Source: Cephalotus follicularis (taxonomy: Eukaryota; Streptophyta; Magnoliopsida; Oxalidales; Cephalotaceae). Taken from it: a stretch of DNA of 64,000 nt. Below, piece after piece: positions 47,508 to 61,100 of this stretch (its first letter is position 1; every line of letters starts with the position of its first letter). The stretch covers positions 237,882-301,881 of the forward strand of contig BDDD01000171.1 in the NCBI GenBank assembly GCA_001972305.1, read 5' to 3'. The translations under genes were made by a program, and so were the position numbers. The notes below the pieces were generated by a model. That model was not told the origin of the DNA and ran no database searches. It saw nothing but the letters and a program-made list of their open reading frames with translations.

Positions 47508-50370
47508 ATGGCTGACTTAAGAAGAGATCGTGGTCAAAGAAGGAACGAGAATGCAGAAAATAACCAAGGAGATGATTCTTTAAATGCTGCATTGAATCGA
47601 TTGGCTTGAGTTATTGTTGATAACAATGGTAACAACCATCAAGCGCCTTCGCCAGCAAGTCCGACCCTAGAGCAGTTCGCAAGACATAATCCGAAAGCCT
47701 TTTTGGGAGTGACAGGTCTTATGGAGGCTTAAGCATGGATCCAAGGAATGGAAAAGATCTTTAGAGCACTGAATTGTACAGACCATCAGAAGGTAGAGTT
47801 TTCAATCTACAAGTTATATGGAGAAGCAGATCGGTGGTGGAACGTGATCGAGAAGATGAAGACACGTCGGGAGATAGAAGCAATGACGTGGGAAAGGTTT
47901 AAGGGAATATTTATGGACAAATATTTCCCTCAGAAAATGAAGGATAAGATGGAAGAGGATTTCCTTCGATTGGGAGAAGGTAAGTCCGAATTGGTAGTTC
48001 AATATGAGGCAAATTTTGCCAGGTTGTCTCGATACGCGACTCACATGGTGTCAACGGAGCAAAGAAGAATGAATAAGTTTTGTAAGGGTTTAAAACCCAA
48101 CGTTCGAAGATTATTGATAGGGCAGGATCCAAAAACCTACAAAGCAGTGTTGAAACATACAATAATCTATAGTACCAGCAAAAGCGAAAGGACCAAGGAC
48201 GAGGAAAGAGGAAGGTAGGCAAATCCTCTAGCTACAGCAGCAAGAAAGGAAAGTCCGATGGAGAAAGAAAGGATGGAACTCAACGATCTAGAGCATTAGT
48301 TAGGACATACGCCATGATAGCTGAAGATGTGGAAGATTCTAATGACTTTGTGACAGGCATGGATTGCCTTTCGGGGAAGCACGCTAATGTTGATTGGCAA
48401 AAGAACAAGGTTAAGTTTTCTATAACCAATCAACCGGAGTTTGGTTACCGGAGCGCAAAAGTTAGTAAACCCCTCAGTTTCATAGCAGCAATCCAAGCTA
48501 AACGATTGTTGAAAAGCGGCTGCAAAGGTTACCTCGCATATGTGGTGGACACCAAGGAAGAAAAGATGATGATAGAATATGTTCACGTTGTTAAGGATTT
48601 TTTTTACGGATGTGTTTCCTGAATATCTATCGGGTACACCATTTGATCGAGAGACAGAGTTTACGATTGACTTGATACCTGGAACGACCGCAATCTCAGA
48701 AAGTCACTATCGTATGGCGCCGACGGAGTTAAAAAGAATTGAAGGATCAGTTACAAGAGCTTTTGGGTAAAGGATTATCCGACCAAGTGGATCACCATGG
48801 GGTGCACCGGTGTAGTGTGTAAAGAAGAAAGATGGGACAATGAGAATCTGCATAGATTATCGAGAACTTAATTGAGTTACCATCAAGAACAAGTATCCAT
48901 TGCCAAAGATCAACAATATGTTTGATCAACTTAAAAACGCTCGATATTTCTTGAAGATTGATCTACGATTAGGTTATCATATGGCGAAGGTTAAGAAAGA
49001 AGATACACCAAAAACTGCTTTTCAGACAATGTATGGGCATTATGAGTTCTCAGTATTGTCGTTTGGATTAACGAACGCTCCAACTGTATTCATGGATTTG
49101 ACGAATAGGATATTCAACGAATTTCTGGATCAGTCTGTGATAGTTTTTATTGATGACATTCTTGTATACTCAAAAAGTCGAGGGGAACATGAAAAGCATT
49201 TGACCAGTGTCTTAAAAACACTAAGGAAGGAATGGCTTTACGATAAGTTCAGTAAATGCCAATTTTGAATGGAAGTGGTGTCCTTCTTGGGTCATGTAAT
49301 TTCACAAAAAGGCATTTTTAGTGGACCCTGCTAAGACTATGGCAATAAGCGAATGGTAATGACCAATGTCGGTAGTAGAAATACGAAGTTTTCTTGGATT
49401 GGCAGGCTACTACCGAAGGTTCGTTGAAAGTTTCTCTCGCATCGCGAACCCTCTGACAAGGCTAACGCAGAAGAATGTCAAGTTCGAATAGTCTGATCAA
49501 TACGAAGAGAGTTTCTTGGAGTTACTTAAGGATTATGATTGTACCATTCAATACCGTTCGGAGAAAGTGAACACCGTGGCGGCTGCCTTAAGTCGCAAGA
49601 GCATGGAAAGTTGGCAGCAATGGTTACCACACAAGAAGAGTTACTAAAGGATTTCAAAAGGTTGAACTTGGAAGATAGAAGGCAAGGAAATGGAGCTTAC
49701 TTATCTCAAGTCATAGTTCGACCATCTTTAATTGAATGAATCAAGCAGTGTCAGTTTGATGATCCGAAACTTAAGAAGATAGCGGACAGAATTGTCGAAC
49801 GCCTATATGTTGGGAGAAAGGAAAGAGAAAGGAAATTAATTGGACCAGAAATAGTACAAATAACAACTGAAGAAGTAAGGTTAAGTCAAAAGCGTTTACT
49901 AGATGCCCAAAGTATATACAAGAGTTATGCGGATAAGAGACAAAGGGGTTACAGTTTGAAGTGAGAGATAATGTTTTTCTCAAAGGTATCGCCTTGGAAA
50001 GAAGTAATGAGATTTGACAAAAAGGGAAAAGCTTAGTCCGCGATACATTAGGTCATTTAAGATTTTGGAAAGAAGTGGAGAGGTTGCGTATAGACTTGCA
50101 TTGCCAACTAGTTTCTCTCATGTTAACAATGTATTTCATGTGGCCAACCCATCTCATGTTCTAAGAGCGGAACCGATACAAGTACATGAAGATTTAGCAT
50201 ACGACGAACAACCAGTGGAAATCTTTGATTATAAAGAACAAGTCCTGCGGATCAAGACCAGCCCATTAGTAAAGGTTTTATGGAAAAACCACGAAGTTGA
50301 AGACGCCAGCTGGGAATTAGAGGACGTAATGAGACAAGAGTACCCTCATCTTTTTAAGTATGATGTGTAA
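47508..50370 (+). pseudogene. Tekay subfamily-2 gag-pol remains
   Basis: Gag starts near 47508 (MADLRRDRGQRRNEN). Its capsid part is at 47680-48110 (GMEKIFRALN, KLYGEADRWWNVIE, FMDKYFP). A protease-RT linker with SGCKGYLAYVVDTKEEK lies at 48500-48570. RT is at about 48610-49460, with [13 protein letters not shown] and [11 protein letters not shown] near 49147-49175. An integrase C-terminal part is at about 49960-50130 (SPRYIRSFKILERSGEVAYR) and a chromodomain-like tail at 50250-50340 (VKVLWKNHEVEDASWELED). The chromodomain would have directed integration to modified chromatin. Parts of pol are missing or unrecognisable. It is a fossil with many breaks, consistent with its greater LTR divergence. 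Confidence 0.85.
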
Positions 50371-50395
50371 CAAATTTTGAGGACAAAACTTTTGT

Positions 50396-50408
50396 AAGGA
50401 GGGTAGAA
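50396..50408 (+). other. Polypurine tract
   Basis: AAGGAGGGTAGAA lies directly before the 3' LTR start TGTAGTGACC, the expected plus-strand primer for this family. Confidence 0.85.
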
Positions 50409-53091
50409 TGTAGTGACCGAGATTTTCATTAAAGTTATTATTTTATGGAAAGATGCTTGCTCTAAGTCTTATGTGTTGTGGAGTATGTTGCTTTGCATTG
50501 TATGTCGCATTGTATCATGTTTTATATTGCTTGGTATTGTGTATGGTGTTGAAAGCGTCGACAGTCTAGTGTAAAGCGTCAACTGTTAAGGACAAAGCAT
50601 CAACTGTCTTGTTTAAAACGGCAGTGGTTACCCTCAAGCGTCGAATGGATGCTTCAAGCATCGACTGAAAGGATTCTTCGACAACAAGATAGTTTAAGCA
50701 TCGACGGTTCCACAAAAGCGGCAATGGTTCAGTTATAAAGTGATGATACTTTGGACCCTTCTAACGCCGGTTAAAACCAGTGAGCTTTCCTATGGGACAA
50801 ACTCCTCCAACTGACGACGCTTCAAGTAAAGCGGCGACGCTTTGAAGACAAGCGTCAGCACTTCAAGTGTAGCTGATGACGCCTAAAGAACAATGGTAGT
50901 TATACCTAGTCAAAGATCGAAAATGGTGACGCTTTGCCCTACGTACATGTTGAAGAACCTTTGACAAGCTCGTAAGCGGCGATGCTTCGCCCAAGACGGC
51001 CGACGCTTTAATCTGCAGATCAGTTACAGAAATTAGTTTTTGTCTCTTTGTGGAGTAATTATTTGGATTGAGGGACACATGTAAAGTACGGGAGTGAGGA
51101 CTTGAGATACTTTGATGGAAAGGGGCATGTGGCATCAAGATGTGGTGGAGAATTCCATCACATGGGCAACTAACATAGGCAAACTCACATGGGTGATGTC
51201 ATTAAAGGGCAAGGTGGCATGGTGACTCACCCTATGCATGCTTACTCTCCAAGCTCTCTCTTATATAAATATGTGTGGTTTTATCCTGAAAATGGTTGGT
51301 TTTGCTGAGATATTTTGGCTAAGAGAAGGAGAGGAGGAGATTAAAGCAAGGTAAGGAAAATCAAACTCTTTTATGACAAGTTATTCCTCTGTTTTACTTT
51401 CAAATGATGTAGCAGATTGTTTTATTCATATCTTGCTATTTTCTTGATGAAATTTCGAATGGTTGAATGTTTTGGAAACTCAATGATGTTGTCTAAAATT
51501 ATCATGTTTTTTAAGCTTCGGAATTCTATCAATTTCTTGATGAAAAACTATGTTTAGAATTACTGCTTCTGTACTATTTTCATATGGAACCTGCAACTTT
51601 AAAAAATCATTTCAGCTTTGTTTCTTAATGGAATTTTATGATTTATATCATTTTGAAATTGTTAAGATGTCGACTTTAACTTTGATGTTTTATGTTTTCT
51701 CCAGAAATGACTACGTATATACGAAAAATCTGTTTTAGAAATGTTGTGCAAGGCTGTTTTATGAATGCTTTGAGCTGATCACTCAAAGTATTAAGAAATG
51801 TTTTATGGAATGATTTTATGAGATGGAAAAAGGTAACGAACTGAGATGAACAACTCTTGGATTTTAATCCAAGGAGGATTAATCTGAGAAGGATTAATAT
51901 TAATGGAGCGTAGAGTGCTCAAGGACATGCATGTGATGTAAGGATAGTAATCGGGGAGTGCACAATGCCCTGGTGAAGAGGAGTTTGAATGGGTTCATTA
52001 AGTTTTATGACCATTAAATGGTTCACTTGGGTTATTTAACCCCTAAGATATGTATGAAATGTTCTTATTCATGAGTTATGATCAGAAAAAGGAAAGGAAT
52101 GTGAAATGTTCTGGTTTTACAAAATATACCAGAAAATGATTTCAATGACGTTTTCAAATATGGCTGTGATATATGCCAGAAGAATGTATGATTTGAGAAA
52201 CATTTTTTATTGTTTTCAAGTATGGCGGTGTTATACACCAGAAAATGCATGATTTTGGAAATGTTCTAATTTTATGAAAATTATCAAAAAAAAGTGCATT
52301 TCGATGGTGAAATGTTCTGGTTTTATAAAACTAGAAGATGATTTTCAATGATGTTTCAAAATGTATGAGTTGGAAATGTTTTGATAAAGATTATCAAAAA
52401 CAAGGGATTTCGATAACGTTTTACGACTATGATTCTTACTGGGATATTTGAGCTCACTCCTTTCAATGTTTTGTTTTCCAATAAATTTTTCCAGGAAACG
52501 GTTGAACGTGGGATTACGAGCTTTAGAGGAAGTTCATAAAAGAAGTGTTGGAATGGAAGTATGTTATGCCATAATGTTTTGTACAGCTGTTTTTAGGTAA
52601 TAAGTTAATATTTTTCGCTATGTAAAGTATTATGCCAGATGATGTATAAATGTAAACGTATAGAAATGAAGGTTATAATAAATGATGTTTTCAAATAATA
52701 ACATGATGTTTTGATGTTGGTGTTGAAAGTGTAAGGCATAATTGAGATTATGAGAAGTATGATGATTTTAACGCTTAGTGTTCAGAATTGTAAGTATATT
52801 TTGGTCCTGTGAAGCTATTGAATATGATGTGATGTTTCCGCTGAGTAAAGATGTTATGTTTTGAAGAGAATCTAAGCTAAGATAATTTGTTGTAATAAAG
52901 GTTAGCCATGATGAGTGTATGAAAATTTTGAGTTCTTCATATTTTGGAATTATGGGGTTATCAAATACGATATAACATAGAGATGATTAAATGGTTAATA
53001 GATCGTTAAATGATTAAACGATTGGATGGACGGCTAATGGTCACACCCCCACGTAACGCACCGGATTCTCGTGGCTCGCTTTGAGCATAAA
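50409..53091 (+). repeat. 3' LTR of the Tekay element at 44318-53091
   Basis: It aligns with 44318-46950 over its length, with an extra 40 or so bases near 50450-50490 compared with the 5' copy. It ends at 'gctttgagcataaa' (about 53091), where the Athila-type LTR starts. In the 5' LTR this position is followed by 40 more bases. Palindrome array: 50552-51010. Confidence 0.88.
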
Positions 53092-54639
53092 TGATAAGCA
53101 TAAAAATATGTGATTTTTAATGATTTATTTATTATATTTTTATGCTTAGAATAGACTACTGTGGTGGTGTTTATTTGATTTTTAGGTATTATTTGATTAT
53201 TACGGAATAAGAGAAAATGAAGTTAAAACGCTAAATTTCGTGTTAAAGTGGTTTAAAGTCAACGATTGGTTAAATAGTGCAACCACTTAAGCGAGAGAAG
53301 TCAAAATTTAAAGCTCAGAAGATATTGAATAGTGGGCTCATTTTGTTCATAAAATTATTTGGAGCACTTTTAGTTCTTGAACCGATTTATTCTGAAGATC
53401 CGATGAAGAGATATCGCAAGAAAACAAATGTTGAAACACGTAGAGCCCACTGCTTACGTCATCGTGACATCACTCTTCATTCTCTCACATTGTGCGCCAG
53501 CCATGCATGCAATTAACCCATGAAGCCATGCACCCAATTTTCAAAACGCCTGCATAGTCCAATCCATGCATGCCATAAATCAAGTTTCCACATGCATTCA
53601 TCCAGCCCACTTACGCATCAGCAGCCCATGCAAACAATCAATTCAACGCCACGGATCATGCAGCCTGCCATCCGTGCAACCAGCCCATGCATGCAACGCC
53701 AAAAACACGCCCATACGCCCCATGTTTCAATAATTGTTTTTGGCCCTAGGTTTAAGTCGGCTGTGTAAGAATATATATATATATGACATAAACGCACGAA
53801 GAAAAAAGAGGATGTAGAGAGCAGTACATGAGATGCAGGCAGCACGATTTTTAATGGTGAATTCTTTGAAGAAGATAGCTACTACCATCGTTATTATGCT
53901 CGGCTAACTTTCTCTAATTCCTAAATGTAGATGAACCCATGTTATATATATTTCAGTTTTGGTGTCAAGTTTAATTGCATGTTTATGAGACACTTTTTCT
54001 TGTTAGTGTCGTGATATATAAAATATGTTTTGATGATTTATTATTAGTAGCTTTATTTTATCTATATCATGCAGTATCTTTCTTTGTGATTGAACCAATG
54101 ACAGCCATCAACCTTTTGAGAGTATCAAAGTGTGACAGGATAGGTTGTACCTAGACTAAATCACTAGTTTACTAATTGTACCGAAGACACCCTTTAACCA
54201 ATCAATCTTTTGAGAGTATCGAAGTTTGACAGGATATGTTGTACCTAGGTTAATTCGGTAATTTTCTACACTAAACTGAAACTTGTGCCATAAAATTGAA
54301 TATATATATATACATGCGTGGATTCTCATATCTACGGGATTGCTGTTTCATATTACTTTTCTTATTTATTTATTTTGTTAGTTTACGTTAGATATTTAAT
54401 TTGAATTGTTTTGTTTTTCATTAAATTAGTTTAATTCAAAACCAATCATCTTTTCAATTAATTTTATTTGCATTGTTGACTCAGATTAAATTAATTTCGT
54501 ATTCGTTATTTTTGTTTAGTTGCATCCTAAGTTTATTTTTATAGCATCTCCTTTCAGCTTTTCGTGGGAACGATCCCTACTTCCACTTGCTAAATTGTTA
54601 GATTAGGGTAATTTTGATTCGGCCTAACGACACCCATCA
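53092..54639 (+). repeat. Athila-type 5' LTR
   Basis: The LTR is 1548 bp, TGATAAGCATAAAAATATG...AACGACACCCATCA. It has two copies of the 94-bp unit near 54110-54250, a TA microsatellite (53769-53782 and 54301-54312), and the terminal block 'cgtgggaacgatccctacttcc' type sequence at 54563-54584. It is the reference for the duplicated solo LTR at 13293-16454. Confidence 0.92.
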
Positions 54640-54645
54640 AAATTT

Positions 54646-54663
54646 TGGCGCCGTTGCTGGGGA
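54646..54663 (+). other. Primer binding site, tRNA-Asp type
   Basis: TGGCGCCGTTGCTGGGGA lies six bases after the LTR end. It is complementary to the 3' end of tRNA-Asp with one difference from TGGCGCCGTTGCCGGGGA, as is usual in Athila-type elements. Confidence 0.88.
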
Positions 54664-54744
54664 GCGTACTGAGTGTCATAAAAATAGCTTAGGGAGCTTA
54701 GTGAGTGTCAAAAAAAAATTCTTCTTTTTAGTTTAGTTAGATGC

Positions 54745-56764
54745 ATGCTAGGTCGTCGATCATTAGACTCTGAAATACTTACTTGCGACTTAGAAATTGA
54801 AATAACCCTTGCTGCCATTACAGTAAACAACAGAATGGGTGAAAATCATGATGTGCAACCAAGACGGCCCTTGAGTGAACATTTTACCCCAGGAGCATAT
54901 ACCACTGCCTCGTGTATTAGGGTGCCTACTATCCAAGCAGCTCAGCATGAGATCAAGTCCAGTATTATTCAGATGTTACCATCCTTTTATGGAATTGCCA
55001 ATGAAGAACCGTACAAGCATTTGGATGAATTCATTGAGATTTGCTCCACGTTTAAAATTCAGAACTTGTTGGAGGATGCCCTTAAGCTAATCTTATTTCC
55101 AGTCTCATTGAAAGATAGACCTAAACAATGGTTACATTCCTTAGACTCCGTAATCATCACAACGTGGGCACAATTACAACAAGAGTTTCTCAAGAAATAT
55201 TTTCCCATAGGCCGAACTAACCAGATAAGACAAGCTCTCACTAGCTTTTCGCAACAAGATGGTGAGCAGTTCCATGAGTCAGGGGAAAGATTAAAGGAAC
55301 TCATTCGAAAATGTCCCCATCATGCCGTTCATAAATTGCAGTTAGTCCAATGCTTCTATGATTGACTGACCGCACAAAATAAACATATGGTGGATGCTTC
55401 TTGCGGAGGTATATTCATGCATAAAAGTGAAGACGAAGATTGGCAATTGTTTAAGGCCCTTAGCGAGAACTCTTTACACCATTTATCATCCAGAATAGAG
55501 TCCTCTGTGATGGGTACTCAAAAGAAAGGAGGCATATACGAGGTTGGCCGATTTGAGACTATCAATGCCAAGGTGGACATCCTATCTTAGAAATTAGATA
55601 AAGTGCTTACTATAGGGACGCTTCCTACGCAATCTACTCAGACTTCTACTACACACGAGGCTTGCGCCTTATGTGCTAATCCGACACATTACATGAGTGA
55701 TTGCCCGCTTGCTGTGCAATATCCAGAATTTATTCAAGAACAAGCGCAAGCAGTGAAATGATTCCCTAGACCGGTGAATAATCCATATTCCAACACGTAT
55801 AACCCGAGATGGAGGAATCACCTCAACTTCGCATGGAAGCAGCCCAATACGAGCCACAATCTTCCTTATAGGCAAGATAATTCCCTTCCATATCAAAATG
55901 CCTATAAAGATGTGCAACAATCGAATTTTCCACCTCAAATGCCTACGACAAATGAAGATAAATTGGATAAGGTACTATTTGCGTTAGATGGGATCAACAA
56001 GAACAACCAAAAATATGATTATATCATTCACTCCCATACCCAATCCATCTGCAAATTGGAAACGCAAATAGGACAGCTAGCCGATATGATGAGGAAGAGA
56101 GAAGAAGGCCACCTGCCCAGTCAAGTGGTAGGCAATACAAGAAATCACCCTGGACAGTGTTCCTATGTAGAACAAGCCCAAGCAATTACGACCTTGAGAA
56201 GTGGTCGAGTAATCGAAGGAACGCAAGTCAATGTTCCAAATCCTAATCCGATTCATGAAAAGAATCTTGAAGAGAGTGTGTCCTCCGAGAGTGGTGAGAA
56301 AGAGACCGTTGGCCAATATGAAACGGAAGTCACTAAAGCATTCACGTCTAAAGAAAGTGAAAAAAAGGGGAAGGAAAAAGACATTACCTTTGCCACACCT
56401 AAAGCACCTTTCCCCGAGTGTTTGCGATCTCTGTCTTTAGTTCCTCCGTTTGGCAAAAAGTTGTGAAGAATGGAAGAGATGATGGAATTGTTCAAACAAG
56501 TCCAAATCAACCTTCCTCTCTTAGATGCGACACGACAAGTTCCAGCTTACGCCACACGAAGCGTAAGCTGAAAACGTACATTCCAAAAATGGTCCATCTC
56601 ACAGAGCAGGTGAGCGCAGTGCTTTCTAACAAGCTGCCACCTAAACTAAAAGATCCCGGAGAGCCTCTGATATCTGCAAAATTGGAAATTTACGAATAGA
56701 AAGAGCACTTTTGGATTTAGGGGCTAGCGTTAACATCCTCCCTAGCTCAATTTATGACCATTTT
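54745..56764 (+). pseudogene. Athila-type gag and start of protease
   Basis: Gag starts near 54745 (MLGRRSLDSE). The capsid-type region is at 54950-55370 (GIANEEPYKHLDEFIEICST, FPVSLKDRPKQWLHSL, LKKYFPIGRTNQIRQ, then the Athila signature LIRKCPHH). A zinc-knuckle-like CALCANPTHYMSDCPL is at 55660-55715. A helical spacer with HTQSICKLETQIGQLADMM lies at 56035-56095 and ATLRSGR-type residues near 56190. The protease region begins with LLDLGASVNILPSS-like residues at about 56705-56750. This resembles the gag of the minus-strand element at 39394-44317. It is a fossil with several breaks, and the nested Tekay element follows. Confidence 0.88.
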
Positions 56765-58083
56765 TGTCACACCCCGCTTGCATTAACAACATACAACATG
56801 GCAATTTAACAGATATCCAGCTTATACAGAGAACGATAAAATTTAAAACTTTTAAACAGACATCAAACTTGCGGAAGCATATATATATATATAAGCTGAA
56901 AACAAACGGAACCATGCGTCCCATACCGCATGATTCCCACAACATCCTTATCATAACATGTTAAACAGCCCACAAGTGGAGCATGATCCAAAGATCGATA
57001 AAAAACCATGTTAAACATTAGTACATAATCCAAAGTACAACATGTTTACACAAAGATTTACAAAACATGTAAGGCGTAAAACTCCGCCACATCACTGTCC
57101 GATACGGCCATGCCTGGAGACATCCAAAACGCAGCATCAATCTGCAACAGTAGGGGGTTAGCCTTTGTCCTCACTCGGCCAAAGTCATAAAAGCAACACA
57201 ATATCAATAAAACCGAAGTATGAAAGCAACATGATGCAGTACATACTATATCTCGATGCATATATATAAATATAGATATGCATATGCCAAAATACGATGT
57301 CACGATATCACAGTATCACAATGTCACAATATCACGATGCACGGTCTCAAACAAGTCAAAAGGACTACACAATACTCGGTTCACAATTCACGGTACACGG
57401 TGGGTACGAAGAGCATCGCCAACTCCTGGCCCCAACGTCGTACATCCCGACATCGGCCCTGACTCCGGACGGCACGAAGCAGGTCACAATACAGTAAGTC
57501 ACCCAGCCAACTCCTGGCCCCTGAGTCGACCAGACAGCCACCTTCAACAGGTCCGAACTCCCACTGTCAAGCCTCCAAGCTTCACGATTCCAACACACAA
57601 GCTCCGTAGCCTCAACACACACACACACTTCCACTCTCAAACTCACAAGAAATCTCTTGAAAACACAGAGAATGATGGAGAAAGAGGAGAGAAATGCTGT
57701 ATTTTATGGAGAAAGACCCAGCCCCTCCACTGCCATTTGCCATCAAAACCAAAACACCCCACTTTATGTCACTTAAGGCAGACAGCACGTGGGCTGTCTG
57801 GCGCATGGCAGTCGACTGTCTTGGCCTGGCAGTCGGCTGTTTCTGTCGACACTCCCACCAGCCGGCTGCCTCCTCACAGCAGCTGGCTGCCACGCCTCAG
57901 CAAGGGTCCAGTCGGTTGCCTCCCTGTGGCAGTCGGCTGCCCCTGCACAAAAACACACAACAACACACTTTCTTGCAACACTTCAATACACAAAAGAGGG
58001 AAAACACAATTCTCATTAACACAAGGTGTAAAATTACATTGGAAAAGCAATATTACACATAAATGAAAATCTCGGGCGTTACA
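56765..58083 (-). repeat. 3' LTR of the nested Tekay element
   Basis: The LTR is 1319 bp, TGTCACACCCC...GGGCGTTACA. It holds the conserved Tekay end block (56765-57190), a CACGATATCAC-type short repeat region (57295-57345), a CA repeat (57609-57625), and a type C palindrome cluster (57809-57940). Confidence 0.92.
57809..57940. repeat. Type C palindrome cluster
   Basis: Six or seven CAGTCGACTG / CAGTCGGCTG / CAGCCGGCTG motifs occur in 130 bases. CAGTCGACTG at 57809-57818 is a perfect palindrome. The cluster is repeated in the other LTR at 63079-63210. Confidence 0.88.
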
Positions 58084-58097
58084 TCCGCCCCTCCTTC
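58084..58097 (-). other. Polypurine tract of the nested Tekay element
   Basis: On the minus strand it is GAAGGAGGGGCGGA, directly before the LTR start TGTAACGCCCGAG. Confidence 0.85.
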
Positions 58098-58124
58098 AAG
58101 GAATTTTGTCCCCGAAATAAAGGC

Positions 58125-61100
58125 GGTACTAGAACAAGTGAGAGTAACGCTCCCTCATCTCCTCTTCACGTTCCCAAGTTGCTTTTTCAGGACGGTGAAA
58201 CTGCCACTGAACCTTTACCATAGGAATGGTTCGGTTCCTCAGCACCTGTGTCTTCCAATACAGGATCCGCACAGGTAACTCCTCGCAAGATAGGTCATCT
58301 CGCACCGGAACTGATGCAAAATCCAGGACATGCGAAGGATCTTGGACATATCCTCTCAACATGGATACGTGAAAGACATCATGCACACTTTACAGTGCAG
58401 GAGGGAAAGCAAGCTGGTAAGCCACCTCCCCAACTCTCTCCAAAACCTCAAAGGGACCGATGTAGCGTGGAGCTAACTTCCCCTTTTTCCCAAACCTCTG
58501 AACGCCTTTCCACGGTGAAACCTTCAAGAACACATGATCACCGACGTCAAAGGTTAAAGGTCTTCTCTTTACACTGTCAACATAGCTCTTCTGCCGGCTC
58601 TGAGCAGCAAGCAGCTTCTCCTTTATAAACCTGACTTTCTCAGAAGTCTCCTCCACCAGGTCAGAGCCCAACAAAGGTCACTCGCCAACCTCGTCCCAAC
58701 ACACAGGGGACCTACACTTCCTCCCATACAAAGCCTCAAACGGTGCCATGCCGATACTGGAATGATAGCTGTTATTATAAGAAAACTCTATCAAGGGAAT
58801 ATGGTCTCCTAAGTACCAGCAAAATCAACAATACAAGCTCAGAGCATATCCTCCAGGGTCTGGATAGTACGCTCTGACTGGCCATCCGTCTGTGGGTGGA
58901 AAGCTGTGCCCAAGTTCAGCTTTGTCCCAAACACTGTCTGAAACCTCCTCCAAAAGTTGGAAGTGAAGATCGAGTCTCTGTCACAGACTATACTCACAGG
59001 AACACCGTGTAGCCTCACGATCTCCTTCACATACAACCGAGCTAACTTGCTCGCAGAGTCAGAAACATGAGTAGGCAAAAAGTGAGTTGACTTCGTGAGT
59101 CGATCCACAATTACTCACAATGCATTGTGGCGGTTCCGAGTCAAAGGAAAACCCGAAACAAAATCCATCGTAACATGCTCCCACTTCCACTCTGGAATTG
59201 GTAGGGGCTGTAACAACCCTGCCGGTCTCTGATGCTCGGCCTTAACTGTCTGGCAAGTCAAACACCTTGCCACATATTCGGCAATCTCCCGCTTCTTGCC
59301 GGGCCACCAGTAACACTTCTTCATGTCTTGATACATCTTGGTACTACCAGGATGTATACTATACAGGGATTTATGAGCCCCGCGGAGTAGCTCATCCTTC
59401 AGTCTCGGTTCATTCAGAAGACACACTCGTCCCCGATACCTCAGAATACCATCATCATGCACTCTAAAATCAGACTCCGAATCCAGATTCTCTCGAATCC
59501 GCTGCAACTCCGGATCACATGGTTGTGCATCTTTGATGTGATACAGTAACACTGGCTCTACCCGCTCGTCGGCTAGAAAGATCCCCGGTGACTGATTGAA
59601 TGGAGACCATTCCTGGAAATCCTCCAACAACTTCCACTGAGACACCATCGTACTAGCAATCATAGCCTTGCGGCTCAAGGCATCCGCGACAACGTTCGCC
59701 TTTCCTGGATGGTACTGAATACTGCAGTCGTAGTCATTAAAGAACTCAACCCAACGACGCTGCCTCATATTCAAATCATCCTGACTGAACAAGTACCTCG
59801 GGCTCTTGTGATCGGTAAAGATCTCAAACTATGCTCCATACAAGTAATGCCTCCATTTCTGAAGAGCAAAAACGATAGCTGCTAGCTCGAGATCACGAGT
59901 CGGATAGTTCTCCTCATATGGCTTCAGCTTCCGCGAAGCATAAGCGATCACCCTGCCTCGTTGCATCAACACGCAACCCAGGCCCTTGCCCGAAGCATCA
60001 CTGTACACTGTAAAGCCCTCATTACCCTCAGGTAATGCCAAAACAGGAGCGGAGATCAGCCGATCCTTCAGATCACAGAAACTGGCTTCACAGTCATCAT
60101 CCCAAGCAAACAAGGTTTTCTTCTGAGTCAGCCTTGTCAAAGGTACTGCTATCCTCGGGAAGTTCTGGATGAACCTCCGGTAGTAACCTGCCAAACCAAG
60201 GAAACTATGTACCTCTGTCACATTTCTCGGACGCGGCCAATCTCGAACTACCCCTATCTTTGACGGATCCACCGCCAAACCCTCTCCAGACACAATGTGA
60301 CCCAAGAAGATCACATGGTCGAGCCAGAACTCGCACTTGCCAAACATAGCATACAACTTATGCTCTCGGAGAGTCTGCAAAACTAACCTCAGATGATAGA
60401 CATGCTCTTCCTCACTCCTTGAGAACACCAGTATGTCATCTATAAACACCACCACAAACTGATCCAAATACGGTCGGAACACGTAGTTCATCAGGGCCAT
60501 GAATGTTGCTGGTGCGTTGGTGACACCAAAAGGCATTACCAAGAACTCATAGTGACCATACCTCGTTCGGAAAGCAGTCTTCTCTACATCTCCTTCCTTC
60601 ACCCTCAGATGGTGATATCCCGACTTCAGATCGAGTTTAGAAAACACACTCGACCCTTGCAGCTGGTCAAACAGATCCTCGATGTGTGGAAGAGGATATT
60701 TGTTCTTGATAGTGACCTTGTTCAACATCCTGTAGTCGATGCAAAGCCTCATCGACCCATCCTTCTTCTTCACAAAAAGCACGGGCGCACCCCAAGGAGA
60801 AACACTGGGTCGCACAAAACCCTTATCGATCAAGTCTTGCAACTGCAACTTCAACTCTCGCAACTCCGCAGGAGCCATACGGTAAGGCGCCTTAGAAACA
60901 GGAGTCGTACCCGGTACAAGATCGATTACAAACTCCATACTCCTCCTCGGTGGTAAGGACACTAGATTTGGAGGAAACACATTCGGAAACTCACTTACAA
61001 CAGGAACCTCCTCAAGACTTTTGCCTTTCTCCTTCATTGTGTCAACCACATGTGCAAGGAACCCCTCGCACCCTTTTTCCAGATACCTTGATGCACGAAT

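Larger units (their letters stand above)
44318..53091 (+). mobile_element. Tekay-like Ty3/gypsy element, second subfamily (plus), both LTRs
   Basis: It consists of a 5' LTR (44318-46986), primer site (46991), gag-pol remains (47508-50370), polypurine tract (50396-50408) and 3' LTR (50409-53091). The LTRs begin TGTAGTGACCGAG. In a 205-base sample (45240-45450 versus 51360-51565) I count about 17 differences, near 8%. At 1.3e-8 per site per year that is about 3 million years. The 3' LTR stops just short of its end, where an Athila-type element begins (53092). No target duplication is readable for that reason. The internal region is short for the family and broken in many places. Confidence 0.9.

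Noticed and set aside
57278-58066. 262-aa plus-strand ORF as a host gene
   Set aside because: It lies wholly inside the Tekay 3' LTR, is rich in His, Thr, Pro and Ser from short repeats, and covers the CAGTCGACTG cluster. No domain is recognisable.
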